Shown here: piece after piece, positions 39,307-62,950 of the stretch
Layout of the letters: every line of letters starts with the position of its first letter
Position numbering within the stretch: position 1 is the stretch's first letter
Made by a program: the position numbers and the translations under genes
Source: Metaphire vulgaris
Lineage: Eukaryota; Annelida; Clitellata; Crassiclitellata; Megascolecidae
Reading direction: 5' to 3'
DNA: 64,000 bases
NCBI GenBank assembly: GCA_018105865.1
Contig: CM030869.1
Location: forward strand, 11,403,482-11,467,481
The notes under the pieces: model-generated
The model's database searches: none
The model's input: the letters and a program-made list of their open reading frames with translations, nothing else
Told to the model about the DNA's origin: nothing

Positions 39307-40715
39307 ATGGAGGGTGCCACAAGCCAAATATTGGGTGGGTCAACATGGCCTGTTTGAAATTGGACAATGCAAGGACTAGTGCTACAGTAGGCTATAGATA
39401 TGCAAAAATTCAGAAGAGCGATGAAACGAATTAAAACCACATATTGTTGTGTGCCCATCTTTCTTGTGTCAAACCGTACTAGAATTGTCATCATATTCTG
39501 TCTCAATTTTTTCTAGAGCTTACGAAATGCCACGAAAAATAATGAGCCATTTGAAATGACACTATACAAAGACTTTCAGAAATCTATTCTCTGTCAAATG
39601 CCTAAAACGAAAAATAATGAGCCAATTGAAACGACACAGAGGCGGATCTAGGGGAGGGCAGGGGGTACACATGTCCTCGGGCGCCGAGGTGAGGGGACGC
39701 CAAAATTGGATATTTGGGTAAGTGAAATGCACAATAAAGTAGAGGAAACACTTGCGAGGACCTTTTTTGCTCGTCAGCACTATATGAAGAGAGAGTTGAG
39801 GGGCGCCGAAAACGATGTGAGGACATTTTTTGCTTGTCAGTTGTTAGGGGCGCCAACGTACACTTTGTCCCCGGTCGCCGAATACCCTAGATCCGCCTCT
39901 GGTAGTTTAAAAATGTCCAATTTACGCAACAGAGAATACCACAGGCAAAATTCTGAATGCCAAGAACTTTTGATATAAAAGAGATAGAGGCCTAATTTTT
40001 CAAAAAACTTGATTACTAGGTCCTCTTCACTTGCCTATCAAAAGTTCTAGCCATTCACACGTCTGCCAATACCATTCTCTGTAGTTTAAAAATGTCCAAT
40101 TTACGCAACAGAGAATACCACAGGCAAAATTCTGAATGCCAAGAACTTTTGATTTAAAAGAGATAGAGGCCTAATTTTTCAAAAAACTTGATTACTAGGT
40201 CCTCTTCACTTGCCTATCAAAAGTTCTAGCCATTCACACGTCTGCCAATACCATTCTCTGTAGTTTACAGAGGCGGCTCTAGGGGAGGGCAGGGAAATTC
40301 ACGTGATCCCCGGGCGCCGAGGTGAGGGGAAGAAACTTGCGAGGGCCTTTTTTAAACTCGTCAGCACTATATGAAGAGAGAGTTGAGGGGCGCCGAAAAC
40401 GATGTGAGGACCTTTTCTGCTTGTCAGTTGTTAGGGGCGCCAACGTACACTTTGTCTCCGGGCGCCGAATACCCTAGATCCGCCTCTGAAACCACACTAT
40501 ACAAAGTCTTTCAGAAATCTATTCTCTGTCAAATGTCTAAAAAATCAATCGAGATATAAGATGGCCCTTAAGAGAGCTGGTTTCTTCTATTACAGGTTTT
40601 ATAGACCACAAAAATATGATAAAATTGATACCCTGTTTGAAATTGGACAAAGAAAGGACTAGTGCTGCAGTAGGCTATAGATATGCAAAAATTCAGAAGA
40701 GTGATGAAACGAATT
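39307..40715. mobile_element. Nested insertion splitting the LINE
   Basis: About 1.4 kb of non-LINE sequence interrupts the polymerase reading between TTLE and DFIETCKIM. Segments beginning GTTTGAAATTGGACAA (near 39348 and 40626) and ACTATACAAAGACTTTCAG-like strings (near 39560 and 40495) each occur twice. They match the 28306-28720 MITE in inverse orientation. A composite hAT-type structure lies inside at 39637-40488. Confidence 0.7.
39637..40488. mobile_element. Composite structure: two hAT-type MITEs flanking a doubled 179-bp unit
   Basis: Copy 1 (39637-39901) starts CAGAGGCGGATCTAGGG and ends CCCTAGATCCGCCTCTG. Copy 2 (40268-40488) starts CAGAGGCGGCTCTAGGG and ends with the same right terminus. 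Between them, 39902-40080 and 40081-40259 are near-identical 179-bp tandem units. GTAGTTTA follows copy 1 and precedes copy 2. The outer flanks are AAACGACA (39629-39636) and AAACCACA (40489-40496), a 7/8 target-site duplication. The whole block may therefore have inserted as one piece. Confidence 0.65.
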
Positions 40716-40724
40716 AAAAGTAGA

Positions 40725-41050
40725 AAGGAGAAGAGAGAGAGAGAGAGAGAGGGGGGGATTTTATAGAAACATGCAAAATAATGACTGGGAAAGTAGATGT
40801 TCCATATGATCGATTCTTTACATTGGCACACCATAGCAGCACAAGAGGCCACAAATGCAAATTGTTTAAGCAGAGGGTTGGTCCAAGAAAGAAAATGTTT
40901 TTAGTGCTGGGTTGTGGACAAATGGAACAGTTTGGACGAGGTGGGAGTGACAGTTGAAACAGTAAACGGATTCAAAGGCTATCTCGATTAACTAGGTTAT
41001 TGAATGCAGATGGTTACATCAGTGGTTTTCACACAGGCTTACTTAGCCTC
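40725..41050 (+). pseudogene. LINE reverse transcriptase fragment, 3' part of the split copy
   Basis: Reading resumes with DFIETCKIMTGKVDVPYDRF, then TLAHHSSTRGHKCKLFKQRV and a divergent C-terminus ending NADGYISGFHTG. The series continues the fragment ending at 39306. A GA microsatellite sits at the junction (about 40730-40753). A TTA/TAG tract follows the 3' end at 41072. Confidence 0.8.
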
Positions 41051-41068
41051 CTAAACCACTTAAAATCA

Positions 41069-41248
<180 letters not shown>

Positions 41249-41548
41249 TATTATTAGTATTATTATAGGCCTACCTGACCTCTTTCAAGTCCGCCGCTTT
41301 ATTTCAATGTTTATCCACCGACGATTTATATGCATTATCTAAACGAACATATTTCTCTACACCTTCGCTCTGTTGTTTCAAATAAATTTTCTCTAACTTC
41401 GTCATCGAAAACTACTTAAAAATCGCCGCATTTCTAACTATTTTCTCTAGCTCTCTCTCACCCCCCACGACATTCTTTCTCAATCACGACTCTTCTCTTT
41501 CGTGACTTCCACACGATTGTCTCTCAGTCTTCTGCTGTACACTCTCTC

Positions 41549-41555
<7 letters not shown>

Positions 41556-41622
<67 letters not shown>
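41556..41622. repeat. (CT)n microsatellite
   Basis: An uninterrupted CT run of about 66 bp. Confidence 0.95.
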
Positions 41623-41625
<3 letters not shown>

Positions 41626-41956
41626 TCTCCGTACACTAACCTACATTCATACGCTGAATTTACAACAATTTACAACAACAACAACCTATCCATTCAGCGT
41701 TCCATACCTCAACACACAACCCAAACACACCCAGACATCATCACTTTGTAACAAACGGAAACAAAGGAGATTCAAGTGTCTGTTTTGAAGACGCCTTTGA
41801 AAATTTCTCACCAAACAGACTCAGGTGACAGACAAAGGGACGAGCAGGGAATCTACTTCGATTCTCCAAAAAATTGATATTCACACCTGAATGAAATCTT
41901 GTCATTAAGGAGAATTTATTTGAAACAAAGGATATATCTCTGCTAAGAGAAAATTA

Positions 41957-42134
41957 CAGTAGAACTTCGTTATAACGGACTCGGTTATTCGGCTATAAAG
42001 TACCACAATGTACGGTCACATTTGATGCGCTACCGTATTGGACGGTATTGGATATCATATAACGTACATCGGATAAGTATTATAGCATAATAAATTTTAC
42101 AGATCGGCAAGTAGGCCATAACGAAGTTCCACTG
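41957..42134. mobile_element. Pogo/Tigger-like MITE, 178 bp
   Basis: Starts CAGTAGAACTTCGTTATAAC and ends GTTCCACTG within an inverted ATAACGAAG context, flanked by TA at 41955-41956 and 42135-42136. It lies about 350 bp past the stop codon of the minus-strand membrane-protein gene. Confidence 0.8.
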
Positions 42135-42308
42135 TAGTTTGGACAAGCTGCTTAGTTTAAAATTTCTTCTAATTTCAAAATCATTATTCTTACAGTAGGC
42201 CTATTTTACCAGAATTGCGTCTATAGTTTCGTATCTACATGAAAACCGATTTGAAAAAACTGACAGCGGTGTTCTGTGCGAAAATATCTGACAATGACAG
42301 CACGGAAT

Positions 42309-42341
42309 CACTCCTCCTCCTCCTCCTCCTCCTCCTCCTCC

Positions 42342-42389
<48 letters not shown>
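42309..42389. repeat. (TCC)n(TCA)n tract in a probable 3' UTR
   Basis: About 95 bp beyond the minus-strand stop at 42484, so it would be transcribed in the 3' UTR of the membrane-protein gene. Confidence 0.9.
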
Positions 42390-42390
<1 letters not shown>

Positions 42391-42483
42391 TCCTCCCCAA
42401 AGTCCGTGACAGAGAGACGGGGTCTGAGCCGACGTCCCCGAAATCTCTGCCAATCGAGGGGGACCTCCGTGCAGAGGCGGCTG

Positions 42484-55213
<12,730 letters not shown>

Positions 55214-55322
55214 CTGTTGAAAAAGAAAACAACAATAAATGGATAAGTAATAACGATACTCAAAATCATCATCACCATCGCCGTCATCATCATCGTCATC
55301 GTCATCATCATCATTGTTATCC

Positions 55323-55415
<93 letters not shown>

Positions 55416-55996
55416 GCTAGTTGTTGTTGTTGTTGTCCATTTTCACATTATAATTATGAATTATATTATGATTATTATAATTATGTTTATTGTATTGATC
55501 AAAGGCTGATGTCGTCGATCATATTAGCTCTCCGATATTTGCATGCTAATACTCAACTAAGATAAGACAACCCCTATTAGGCTACACATCAAAGTAATAG
55601 ATACGACATACATACACACACATACATACAGGCAGACAGAGGGATAGACAGACAGATAAAGGGAAAGTACAACAGACAGACAGACAGACAGACATTGTAT
55701 ATAAGCAGTGAACTGACCTCTATTTGGCTGCGAAATGAGTTCAGTCGATGCTAGATAGTTCCTGCTGTTTGAATGGTTTGTCGTCGTCGTCATCGTCATT
55801 ATCATAGTCGTTGTAGTCAGAATCCATATCATCATCACTGTTCAGAGACAAGCAAAGACTTGACTTTTACGAGTCATGCATTTCGTCATGCATGACAATC
55901 AGACAACGATGGACTCATGAATGAGTCATCTGATGCAACGTTCGGTGTTAGATCTGACATCAAATGGCATCATCATTGGCAACTTGACCAGCGTTT
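55214..55996. other. Microsatellites and possible upstream exon
   Basis: Contains ATC repeats at about 55264-55320, (TAG)n at 55324-55414 and CAGA repeats at about 55626-55695. A minus-strand stretch at about 55727-55850 has a plausible acceptor and a phase 1 donor (GAG/GTCAGT at 55726-55725). It could be the preceding exon of the membrane-protein gene, but the evidence is weak. Confidence 0.4.
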
Positions 55997-56015
55997 GCTG
56001 GTCAAGTTGCCAATG
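55974..56015. repeat. 42-bp perfect hairpin with 19-bp arms
   Basis: The left arm CATTGGCAACTTGACCAGC (55974-55992) and its exact reverse complement (55997-56015) are separated by GTTT. The right arm is in frame with the LINE polymerase that follows (AGQVANVTRSCF), so the hairpin marks the 5' junction of that LINE copy. Confidence 0.9.
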
Positions 56016-56674
56016 TGACCCGTTCGTGCTTCCGACAGCTTCGAATGATCCGAGAGGTTCGTCGGTATATCTCAACGGCAGCCGCGATACAACTGGTTCG
56101 AGCCCTCGTCCTTTCACGCGTCGACTATTGTAACGGGATCCTGTTCGGTCTTCCCGATCGTCAGCTTGCTCGCCTGCAGTCGATCATCAACGCCTCAGCC
56201 CGACTGATATTTCGGGTCCGGTGGCATGACCACGTGACCTCGCTACTCAGGGACAAGCTACACTGGTTACGCATCCCGGAGCGCATTGCATTCAAGCGTT
56301 GCTGGCTGACGTTCCGGGCACTAAACGATCCCTCTTGTCCGGAATACTTAGCGACCTTGATTCGAAGGACGACTACGAACGACCGACGGCTCAATCTGCG
56401 CTCCAGCAGCCGAGCTCACCTGTACGTTCCACCTCCGTCGAAGACACTCAACTTCGGCGAACGTTCTTTTTCCCGAGGAAACCCTCTCCTATGGAATTCG
56501 TTACCGGCTTCAGTGTCGGCGGCCACTTCATTAGAGGACTTTGCGACCAAATTAAAGACTCACCTATTTAACATCTCGTTCCCATGTTTTTTGTAAAGCG
56601 CCTTTGACTTTGGCCCTCGCTATGCTACGGCGCTATATAAATTGTCATGAACAATAACAATAACAATAACAATC
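55997..56674 (+). pseudogene. 5'-truncated CR1/L2-type LINE, reverse transcriptase C-terminus
   Basis: An open frame of nearly 200 codons reads VANVTRSCFRQLRMIREVRR, LVRALVLSRVDYCNGILFGL, LQSIINASARLIFRVRWHDH, LHWLRIPERIAFKRCWLTFR, SRAHLYVPPPSKTLNFGERS and NPLLWNSLPASVSAATSLED, ending KLKTHLFNISFPCFL. This is the C-terminal part of a non-LTR reverse transcriptase (thumb and tail region, catalytic core absent). A 3' UTR with AAAGCGCCTTTGA and GGCGCTATATAAAT and an (AATAAC)n tail follows. The frame is unbroken, so the insertion is fairly young. Confidence 0.9.
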
Positions 56675-57527
56675 AAAGGCAAGAACCGCCACTGTGCGGA
56701 TAGCGCAGCTGGTTACCTTGACACCGAATTGACTGACACGACTTGACGCTGTACATTTGTAATTATCCATAACACTGACCGATTGACCGTGAAACTAGGA
56801 CGAGACAAACTGCTTCGACCAGTCGGTCCTATACGAGCGATCGCAGGCGAAGAAACGAAGTGGCCGTAACTAAGGAATTTCACTATGGCAACGGACTCCA
56901 AGGCAACCGACAATGCATTCAACGGAAAGTCGCTTTATGGAGACAGACTCAAAGACGACGCTTCGAGAGTGAGACTAACAGCTGCTGCTGCTGGTGGTGG
57001 TGGTGATGATGATGATTCCAAAGAGCGCTGGTGCCAAGCCGGTCAGTCAATCCATGGCACTCCGCCATTATCCAGTTCATTCATTCCGTCTCTCCATTGA
57101 AACGCCGATTTTGTCATGCACGGAAGAAAACGAACGATCGATAGACGAATGGACGACCGCATAAACGAATTCAACACGAAGACGTTAATAGCTTAGACTG
57201 TCTTCAAAATAATAATAGAGAAGATTTGTCATCAGAGACGTAGCCAGGAATTTGATTTGGGGAGGGTGGTATAATGTGATTGGGGGAGGGGGTTATCAAT
57301 CTGGAAAAAACTTTGAAAATCTTTAAAAACACATTAAAAATTTTAAGGCAGTTTGATTTTGTGTGTGGGAGGGGGAGAGGGGGTACATATAGACATCTAC
57401 AGACAATTGGTAAGCGTGTAACTATTTCCAATGTCTAAAATCATCGCCGTCTCTCGCTTGTGCCATTCCAGTCACAAGGTGGCGCTGCTTTCCATAAATT
57501 GTCATCTTTGATGTTTCAATGCTCAGG
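56675..57527. other. Gene-free region
   Basis: No exon seen. TAGCGCAGCTGG at about 56701-56712 matches an RNA polymerase III A box, but no B box follows. From 57231 a fragment starting CAGAGACGTAGCCAGGAATT is related to the 28306-28720 hAT-type MITE. Confidence 0.5.
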
Positions 57528-57924
57528 CAGTGGCGGCTCAAGGATATGGCAAGTGGGCAGTGGCGGCTCTAGGATTTGGTAAGTGGGGGGCCGTTGGGGG
57601 GGCAACTTCTAATCATGGGGGGCCAACCATTTGTTGTTTAATGTATGTAGCATTAAGTATAGGGTCCCAACTGGGGGGGGGCCACTGGGGGGCCAGGCAG
57701 TCAATAGGGGGGGCACGGGCCCCCCCTGGCCCCCCCGGTGGAGCCGCCACTGCAAGTGGGGTGTGGTGTGTGTGGTGGGAGGGGGTGGCAACTTCTAAGC
57801 ATGGCGGCCAACCAATTGTTGATAGGTATGTAGCAGTTAGTATTGGGTCCCAACAGAGGGGCACAGGGGGGCCAGGCATTCAGTAGGGGGTGCACGGGCA
57901 CTCTGGCCCACATGTCCGCCACTG
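57528..57924. mobile_element. hAT-type MITE (GGCGGCTC family), outer copy
   Basis: Starts CAGTGGCGGCTCA and ends TCCGCCACTG. The flanks TGCTCAGG (57520-57527) and TGCTGAGG (57925-57932) match at 7 of 8 positions. It is interrupted by a younger copy of the same family at 57558-57752. Confidence 0.75.
57558..57752. mobile_element. hAT-type MITE (GGCGGCTC family), nested copy
   Basis: 195 bp with ends CAGTGGCGGCTC and GAGCCGCCACTG as perfect 12-bp inverted repeats, and a perfect 8-bp target duplication CAAGTGGG at 57550-57557 and 57753-57760. Confidence 0.88.
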
Positions 57925-57932
57925 TGCTGAGG

Positions 57933-59054
<1,122 letters not shown>

Positions 59055-59735
59055 TTAATATAGGAAAACACATATGATCGTGGTAACTAGCGCCAGTACA
59101 GAGATAAGTATAAAGTACAAAATTGAAAATAGAATAACATTCGATATCAGTATCTCGGCCAAGTATGCCATTCCCTCGTACACCAAACCATACATCTGCG
59201 TCTTTCTTACGAAGCCAACCAACAGTATCGACAGTTGTGCGAAGCGACCGGAAGCAAACCCCGCGACGAAGACCATGTGACCGGAAAAAGAAGAAGACTG
59301 TACTCCCGTGACGTCATCGTGGACGCTATGACGTCCTCCTCCTCCTCCGGTGACGTGTACTTTGCGCAGCTTGATGACGAGCTTCAAAATGGCGGCGAGG
59401 GGCTTTGAGATCCAAGCGAGGAAGGCCTTGGTGGCGTGTCTGTGGAGGAACCGAAGGGCGCTCTCGCTGAGACGGGCGGCCGCCGACCTTGACGCCTCGA
59501 CGAAGGGTCGGAAGTCCTGCGTCGTGACGATCAGGACGGCCGTCGTGACGTTGACGATGACGTTGACGAAGGTGGGCGCGACGCGGAAGAGGATGACGTC
59601 ATGAAGGATGGAAATGGCGACGCCGACGACGAAGGCAACGATCGAATTGGAGTGTTCATCTGCCAGTTTCCTACAGGTGGCGTACAGGTCCTTCTTCAGT
59701 CGATCCATCAGAGGAATACTGGCCGTAGGAGGCAT
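59055..59735 (-). CDS. Multi-pass membrane protein of unknown family
   Basis: A single open frame of 226 codons runs from an ATG with A at -3 to a TAA. Hydrophobic segments suggest about four to five membrane spans: roughly residues 32-52 (IVAFVVGVAISILHDVILF), 54-73, 150-175 (GHMVFVAGFASGRFAQLSIL) and one or two spans in 188-226 (NVILFSILYFILISVLALVT). The middle is a basic, Ala-rich region that could form amphipathic helices (SAAARLSESALRFLHRHATK), then a Gly run. The GC-rich codon use contrasts with the AT-rich flanks, supporting real coding sequence. A consensus acceptor (TTCTTCCAG) lies just upstream of the ATG, so a 5' non-coding or coding exon is likely beyond the (AAT)n tract. I do not recognise the family. 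It could instead be one exon of a longer gene. Confidence 0.65.
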   Translation of the reverse strand: MPPTASIPLMDRLKKDLYATCRKLADEHSNSIVAFVVGVAISILHDVILFRVAPTFVNVIVNVTTAVLIVTTQDFRPFVEASRSAAARLSESALRFLHRHATKAFLAWISKPLAAILKLVIKLRKVHVTGGGGGRHSVHDDVTGVQSSSFSGHMVFVAGFASGRFAQLSILLVGFVRKTQMYGLVYEGMAYLAEILISNVILFSILYFILISVLALVTTIICVFLY

Positions 59736-59785
59736 TGTACCACTGGAAGAAGTGGAGATGGAACACCGGAGATCAGTCTTCTGTC

Positions 59786-59787
<2 letters not shown>

Positions 59788-59865
<78 letters not shown>

Positions 59866-59893
59866 TAATAACAACAACAATAATAATAAAAAA

Positions 59894-59933
<40 letters not shown>

Positions 59934-59942
59934 GTAGTAGTA

Positions 59943-60011
<69 letters not shown>
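59788..60011. repeat. (AAT)n(ACT)n(AAT)n compound tract
   Basis: 224 bp of trinucleotide repeats about 45 bp upstream of the acceptor that precedes the 59735 ATG. Confidence 0.97.
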
Positions 60012-62895
60012 GCTGAATTTTGAGTGGTTTAGAAGGATTCTTCTTGTGTTGTTAAGTTATTCGAGTATTCAGGCCTATCTTATAGTACCTGTTATTTTCC
60101 CCCAATACATTCAAGATCTTTGTGATCGATTAGAGTCTTGGTTACCGGTTATGCTAAAGCAGAGGCGGTAGGTTGAGTCAGACCAATGGGGATGGGTCAG
60201 ATTGCTCCATTGTGCAAAACAAGTTGAAAAATATTACTTTTAAATAACGTATTGATATCATGAAGCAGTGACCAGAAATTCCCCGTCTTCCCTACAAATA
60301 CCAGCTAGGTTGTCCTAAATTCTACTCTCCCCTCAGCCTCTCCGATCGGCCGGATGTTTATACTTCGAATAACCATATGGTACGCTTAGCATTGATGTAA
60401 GCTGATCGAGCATTAGTATTTACGTCTCCTTTGCGTTTTTTCGTAGACTGACGTTTAGAATTTTGCTGATACAGCGAAATGACGGAAGTCCTTATTCAGA
60501 TTGATTAATTGACTTAAAAATTCCTATTGAAGAAACACGGATTATGATAGTGAAAGTACAGAGACGTCACGTGACCAAACAACCCATTTGAATATTTGAC
60601 GACGGTTTAGCTCCGTCGAATGAATGTCTGTAAGGGTAAAATTAAAGAAATTATCAGCTCGTTAGAAAGGTCAGAAGGTCACCGATTGGGGTCAATTTGC
60701 TGCTCTATTGACTATTAGAAAATTAGTTAAGTTAACCAGTGAAGCTTTACTCACCAAAGGAATGTAGGACACCCAATGGCTGCTTTCAACCGACAGACTA
60801 AAACAGTTACACGCGCCCAGACAAACACACTGTGGTTATATAGAGGCCAGCTTATGGGCTGCAATAGGTTTAACTGCCCTTACGCAATAACCATGGGCCA
60901 TAGACGCTGCAAAGCTGTCATGGTCAGGACAGGAATAACTAGGTTCTTTTGTAGACAAAATTTAGGTTTCTAGGTTTTTGTGGTTTTATTGTCTGGCATG
61001 TCAACACCCATAAACCCTTCTCTATATTCTTGTCACATATGTGTTCTGTTGTCTGCAGAAAGCAACATAGCTGAAAACAGTACAGATTTATAGATTTTAT
61101 TATTCCTCGACTTTTACAAGAAAGAGAGCAGAGAAATGGATAAGTTGCTTGGGAAATTTCTAAAATGTCCTGTATGCCACCATTATTATCACGGCTTGGG
61201 GATCTTTAGCAACAAAGGGGTGTCAAGCCTAAAGTGAAATTATCGAAGCCAAGATTTTCTAATTAATGGACTTATAGTTCAGCAAAATCAGCGTTCACAC
61301 AACTAAAACATTAAAGCAAATGAATAAGCAACTACACAGCTAAGCTGTAGTTGGTCGCTTATTCGCTAGAGGCGCTGTTCAATTCATGGTGACACGCTAG
61401 AGGTCTAGTCTGAGAACATTTGCTAGATTGGACACTATTATTTCAAAATTCAGATACCTTAGTAAACCGAGAATTATTCTCACCCTACCCAATGAAGTTT
61501 GCCTGTTATTTTATCGACCCAGTGCGCTGTCAGTAATCAGTCATGCATTGGCATTTAATGGTAAATCGCTTGAGCCAATAGCAGACGCGTTTGCAACAGA
61601 CACCGCCTCGATATCAACCAATCGTAGCGGTCGTTACACGGGCCGTACGGCAACTAATTTGCCAACATCAATGGCCGATGTTAAGGGACTGGGAGTTACG
61701 CTGGAATAAAACTGAACACAGCGAGATATAAACTGCCTTTTCTTCCACGTTTAGGTGAGACAGTTGCTTTTTACAATCGGACAATTTAATTCTGAGCTCG
61801 TTTTTTGATCGAACAGGTGTCAATTCTAGAAAAAGCCTTTCTTTACCAGCGGACAAAGACCAGTAGTGGTAGTAAATAATGATAAGGGAGTAAGTGGTTG
61901 GTTGGATGAGGGAACTATTCTCGTGTATTGATGGGATGCTGTAGGATTGTTTTGATTTGTGTGGTTCAATCTGACGATGTTGCACATTTGGTTACGGGAT
62001 CGTAACTTTGAAAGTCATCTGGTGACAGAATCAAAGTCCTTCTCACATCCCATTACACTAATTCGTACAATGGTAATTGTGTGTTGGTCTTGTATTGTCA
62101 ATTAACGAAACGAAATGGATATGTTTTCGACTTATCGTATTGTAAACATACATGACATGCGACTTGTTAAATAATTTATGACTTGCTTCGATGACTGTGA
62201 TCATCTTTTAGATCCGGTATTAAAATGTACCAGTTTGGCTTGGTCTATCCTCCTTAGAGTGCCCCCTGCTAATCTGAATGATCTTTCCGGCTTAGCCTGG
62301 TTCTAATTCAGATTGGATTTGGCACGCCATCGACTGATGCCATAGACATTATGATTATAGTGGCGCTATAGAAGTTGATTGATTTATTGATGGTACATTG
62401 AATTTAAATTATTTGACTCATGGGCTTCCTTCCTATCTGCCCTTACTAGTGATTGTATGTTCCTGTAAAGGTTCTTACCTTTGCCCTGTTTAGATTCCCT
62501 TTCAGTCTGTATTATTTTGAACCCATTTGAAGTGGAATCTGCCTCTTAAGTACCATAAATATATCAGAGTTTTAACGGGTTTTAACGGGTTTGGAAAGTA
62601 TACATGTTGCTGTAAAAAAGCGACAAGCATCCTTTGTCAATAAATATGCAAAGAAGCCACTGTATTTTGCTGAGTGCATTGCTAGAATTTGTCTGAGGGC
62701 AGAGGCTGGCTGGATGGGCAGTGCTAATGGCTGTACTGTGTAAAGTTTGTGCTTAGTTTATTAGTTTATTATTAGTTTAATTTTATTTGGTTTTTGTTCA
62801 GTTGATTTGTGTTATTCCTTGTTTGTGTACTATTTTTTTGATGCTGTGCTTGTCACGAATAAAGATTATTATAAAACCCAAAAACTCCTTTTGGT

Positions 62896-62950
<55 letters not shown>

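Noticed and set aside
56696..56740. tRNA gene suggested by an A-box-like TAGCGCAGCTGG
   Set aside because: There is no B box and no cloverleaf pairing downstream.
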